Assembly (NCBI GenBank): GCA_963662155.1
Contig: OY759265.1
Span: forward strand, 61,562,024 to 61,626,023
DNA: 64,000 nt
From: Lamellibrachia columna
Taxonomy: Eukaryota; Annelida; Polychaeta; Sabellida; Siboglinidae
Reading direction: 5' to 3'
Notes under the pieces: generated by a model
Databases searched by the model: none
Told to the model about the DNA's origin: nothing
Seen by the model: the letters and a program-made list of their open reading frames with translations, nothing else
In this document: piece by piece, positions 61,401 through 64,000 of the stretch
Layout of the letters: each line of letters opens with the position of its first letter
How positions within the stretch are numbered: position 1 is the first letter of the stretch
Made by a program: the position numbers and the translations under genes

Positions 61401-64000
61401 GCACTGCCCTAGTGAAACTTGACTGGATAGTGCAAGGAGTCATAAGTTGTATCCATCATTGCCATTGGCACTGCCCTAGTGAAACTTGACTGGATAGTGC
61501 AAGGAGTCATAAGTTGTACCCATCATTGCCATTGGCACTGCCCTAGTGAAACTTGACTGGATAGTGCAAGGAGTCATAAGTTGTATCCATCATTGCCATT
61601 GGCACTGCCCTAGTGAAACTTGACTGGATAGTGCAAGGAGTCATAAGTTGTATCCATCATTGCCATTGGCACTGCCCTAGTGAAACTTGACTGGATAGTG
61701 CAAGGAGTCATAAGTTGTACCCATCATTGCCATTGGCACTGCCCTAGTGAAACTTGACTGGGTAGTGCAAGGAGTCATAAGTTGTACCCATCATTGCCAT
61801 TGGCACTGCCCTAGTGAAACTTGACTGGGTAGTGCAAGGAGTCATAAGTTGTATCCATCATTGCCATTGGCACTGCCCTAGTGAAACTTGACTGGATAGT
61901 GCAAGGAGTCATAAGTTGTATCCATCATTGCCATTGGCACTGCCCTAGTGAAACTTGACTGGATAGTGCAAGGAGTCATAAGTTGTACCCATCATTGCCA
62001 TTGGCACTGCCCTAGTGAAACTTGACTGGATAGTGCAAGGAGTCATAAGTTGTATCCATCATTGCCATTGGCACTGCCCTAGTGAAACTTGACTGGATAG
62101 TGCAAGGAGTCATAAGTTGTATCCATCATTGCCATTGGCCCTGCCCTAGTGAAACTTGACTGGATAGTGCAAGGAGTCATAAGTTGTATCCATCATTGCC
62201 ATTGGCACTGCCCTAGTGAAACTTGACTGGATAGTGCAAGGAGTCATAAGTTGTATCCATCATTGCCATTGGCACTGCCCTAGTGAAACTTGACTGGATA
62301 GTGCAAGGAGTCATAAGTTGTATCCATCATTGCCATTGGCACTGCCCTAGTGAAACTTGACTGGATAGTGCAAGGAGTCATAAGTTGTATCCATCATTGC
62401 CATTGGCCCTGTCCTAGTGAAACTTGACTGGATAGTGCAAGGAGTCATAAGTTGTACCCATCATTGCCATTGGCACTGCCCTAGTGAAACTTGACTGGAT
62501 AGTGCAAGGAGTCATAAGTTGTATCCATCATTGCCATTGGCACTGCCCTAGTGAAACTTGACTGGATAGTGCAAGGAGTCATAAGTTGTATCCATCATTG
62601 CCATTGGCCCTGTCCTAGTGAAACTTGACTGGATAGTGCAAGGAGTCATAAGTTGTACCCATCATTGCCATTGGCACTGCCCTAGTGAAACTTGACTGGA
62701 TAGTGCAAGGAGTCATAAGTTGTACCCATCATTGCCATTGGCACTGCCCTAGTGAAACTTGACTGGATAGTGCAAGGAGTCATAAGTTGTATCCATCATT
62801 GCCATTGGCACTGCCCTAGTGAAACTTGACTGGATAGTGCAAGGAGTCATAAGTTGTATCCATCATTGCCATTGGCACTGCCCTAGTGAAACTTGACTGG
62901 ATAGTGCAAGGAGTCATAAGTTGTACCCATCATTGCCATTGGCACTGCCCTAGTGAAACTTGACTGGATAGTGCAAGGAGTCATAAGTTGTATCCATCAT
63001 TGCCATTGGCACTGCCCTAGTGAAACTTGACTGGATAGTGCAAGGAGTCATAAGTTGTATCCATCATTGCCATTGGCACTGCCCTAGTGAAACTTGACTG
63101 GATAGTGCAAGGAGTCATAAGTTGTACCCATCATTGCCATTGGCACTGCCCTAGTGAAACTTGACTGGATAGTGCAAGGAGTCATAAGTTGTACCCATCA
63201 TTGCCATTGGCACTGCCCTAGTGAAACTTGACTGGGTAGTGCAAGGAGTCATAAGTTGTATCCATCATTGCCATTGGCACTGCCCTAGTGAAACTTGACT
63301 GGATAGTGCAAGGAGTCATAAGTTGTATCCATCATTGCCATTGGCACTGCCCTAGTGAAACTTGACTGGATAGTGCAAGGAGTCATAAGTTGTACCCATC
63401 ATTGCCATTGGCACTGCCCTAGTGAAACTTGACTGGATAGTGCAAGGAGTCATAAGTTGTATCCATCATTGCCATTGGCACTGCCCTAGTGAAACTTGAC
63501 TGGATAGTGCAAGGAGTCATAAGTTGTATCCATCATTGCCATTGGCCCTGCCCTAGTGAAACTTGACTGGATAGTGCAAGGAGTCATAAGTTGTATCCAT
63601 CATTGCCATTGGCACTGCCCTAGTGAAACTTGACTGGATAGTGCAAGGAGTCATAAGTTGTATCCATCATTGCCATTGGCACTGCCCTAGTGAAACTTGA
63701 CTGGATAGTGCAAGGAGTCATAAGTTGTATCCATCATTGCCATTGGCACTGCCCTAGTGAAACTTGACTGGATAGTGCAAGGAGTCATAAGTTGTATCCA
63801 TCATTGCCATTGGCCCTGTCCTAGTGAAACTTGACTGGATAGTGCAAGGAGTCATAAGTTGTACCCATCATTGCCATTGGCACTGCCCTAGTGAAACTTG
63901 ACTGGATAGTGCAAGGAGTCATAAGTTGTATCCATCATTGCCATTGGCACTGCCCTAGTGAAACTTGACTGGATAGTGCAAGGAGTCATAAGTTGTATCC
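58485..64000. repeat. 67-bp satellite, about 82 copies, runs off the window
   Basis: The unit begins aggagtcataagttgtatcc, continues atcattgccattggcactg, then ccctagtgaaacttgactgg and atagtgca. It is almost invariant except at four sites: tatcc/taccc, gcact/gccct, ctgtcc/ctgccc and ggata/gggta. The array starts sharply after unique DNA at 58485 and continues past the right edge. No gene is present in it. The 67-bp period is not a multiple of 3, so no long frames arise. Confidence 0.99.

Noticed and set aside
58485..64000. CRISPR-like or other spaced repeat array
   Set aside because: The 67-bp units are directly adjacent with no unique spacers, and the window is eukaryotic.

Overview
This 64 kb window is metazoan nuclear DNA. 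Coding regions are split by GT-AG introns, there is a 5'TOP-type ribosomal protein promoter, and the intergenic space is full of LINEs, tRNA-derived SINEs, MITEs, microsatellites and long minisatellites. The family mix (CR1-type LINE, SINE tails, long satellite arrays) suggests a marine invertebrate, probably a lophotrochozoan such as a mollusc. The species is inference only.

Most real genes are split into small exons, and I rebuilt them by joining reading frame and splice phase. From left to right: a terminal exon that looks like the C-terminus of a TRPA-type channel (215-419, +); a complete two-exon FAM167-like gene (4907-9373, -); a one-exon candidate for a small N-myristoylated protein (17303-17551, +); an NME6-type nucleoside diphosphate kinase (24502-29650, -, N-terminal exon not found); an unassigned terminal-exon-like ORF (31585-31857, -); a complete 83-residue ribosomal protein eS21 gene, RPS21 (35110-43026, -), with a 5'TOP start and a ZNF143-like site; and the 5' end of an ankyrin-repeat gene (51079-52724, +), whose downstream DNA runs into a 67-bp satellite at the window edge.

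Mobile DNA: an apparently intact two-ORF CR1-type LINE (44237 to about 48540, -) lies between the divergent RPS21 and ankyrin promoters, tail to tail with a decayed LINE (43365-44185, +). Two more decayed LINEs lie in the NME6 intron. There are two TIR elements of 1.3-1.6 kb (39166-40425 and 32037-33651), two MITE families each present twice, and at least three SINE copies.

Tandem DNA is extreme: about 81 copies of a GCCC tetramer, about 154 copies of a 25/26-bp unit with higher-order structure, about 82 copies of a 67-bp unit, several minisatellites whose unit is a multiple of 3 and therefore gives false long ORFs, and many microsatellites.

The observation most worth following is the CR1 ORF1/ORF2 junction: a perfect T-TTA-AAC slippery heptamer sits directly before the ORF1 stop, and its -1 frame is exactly ORF2, which has no early ATG. 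The genes do not form one pathway; they look like unrelated neighbours in a repeat-rich region.
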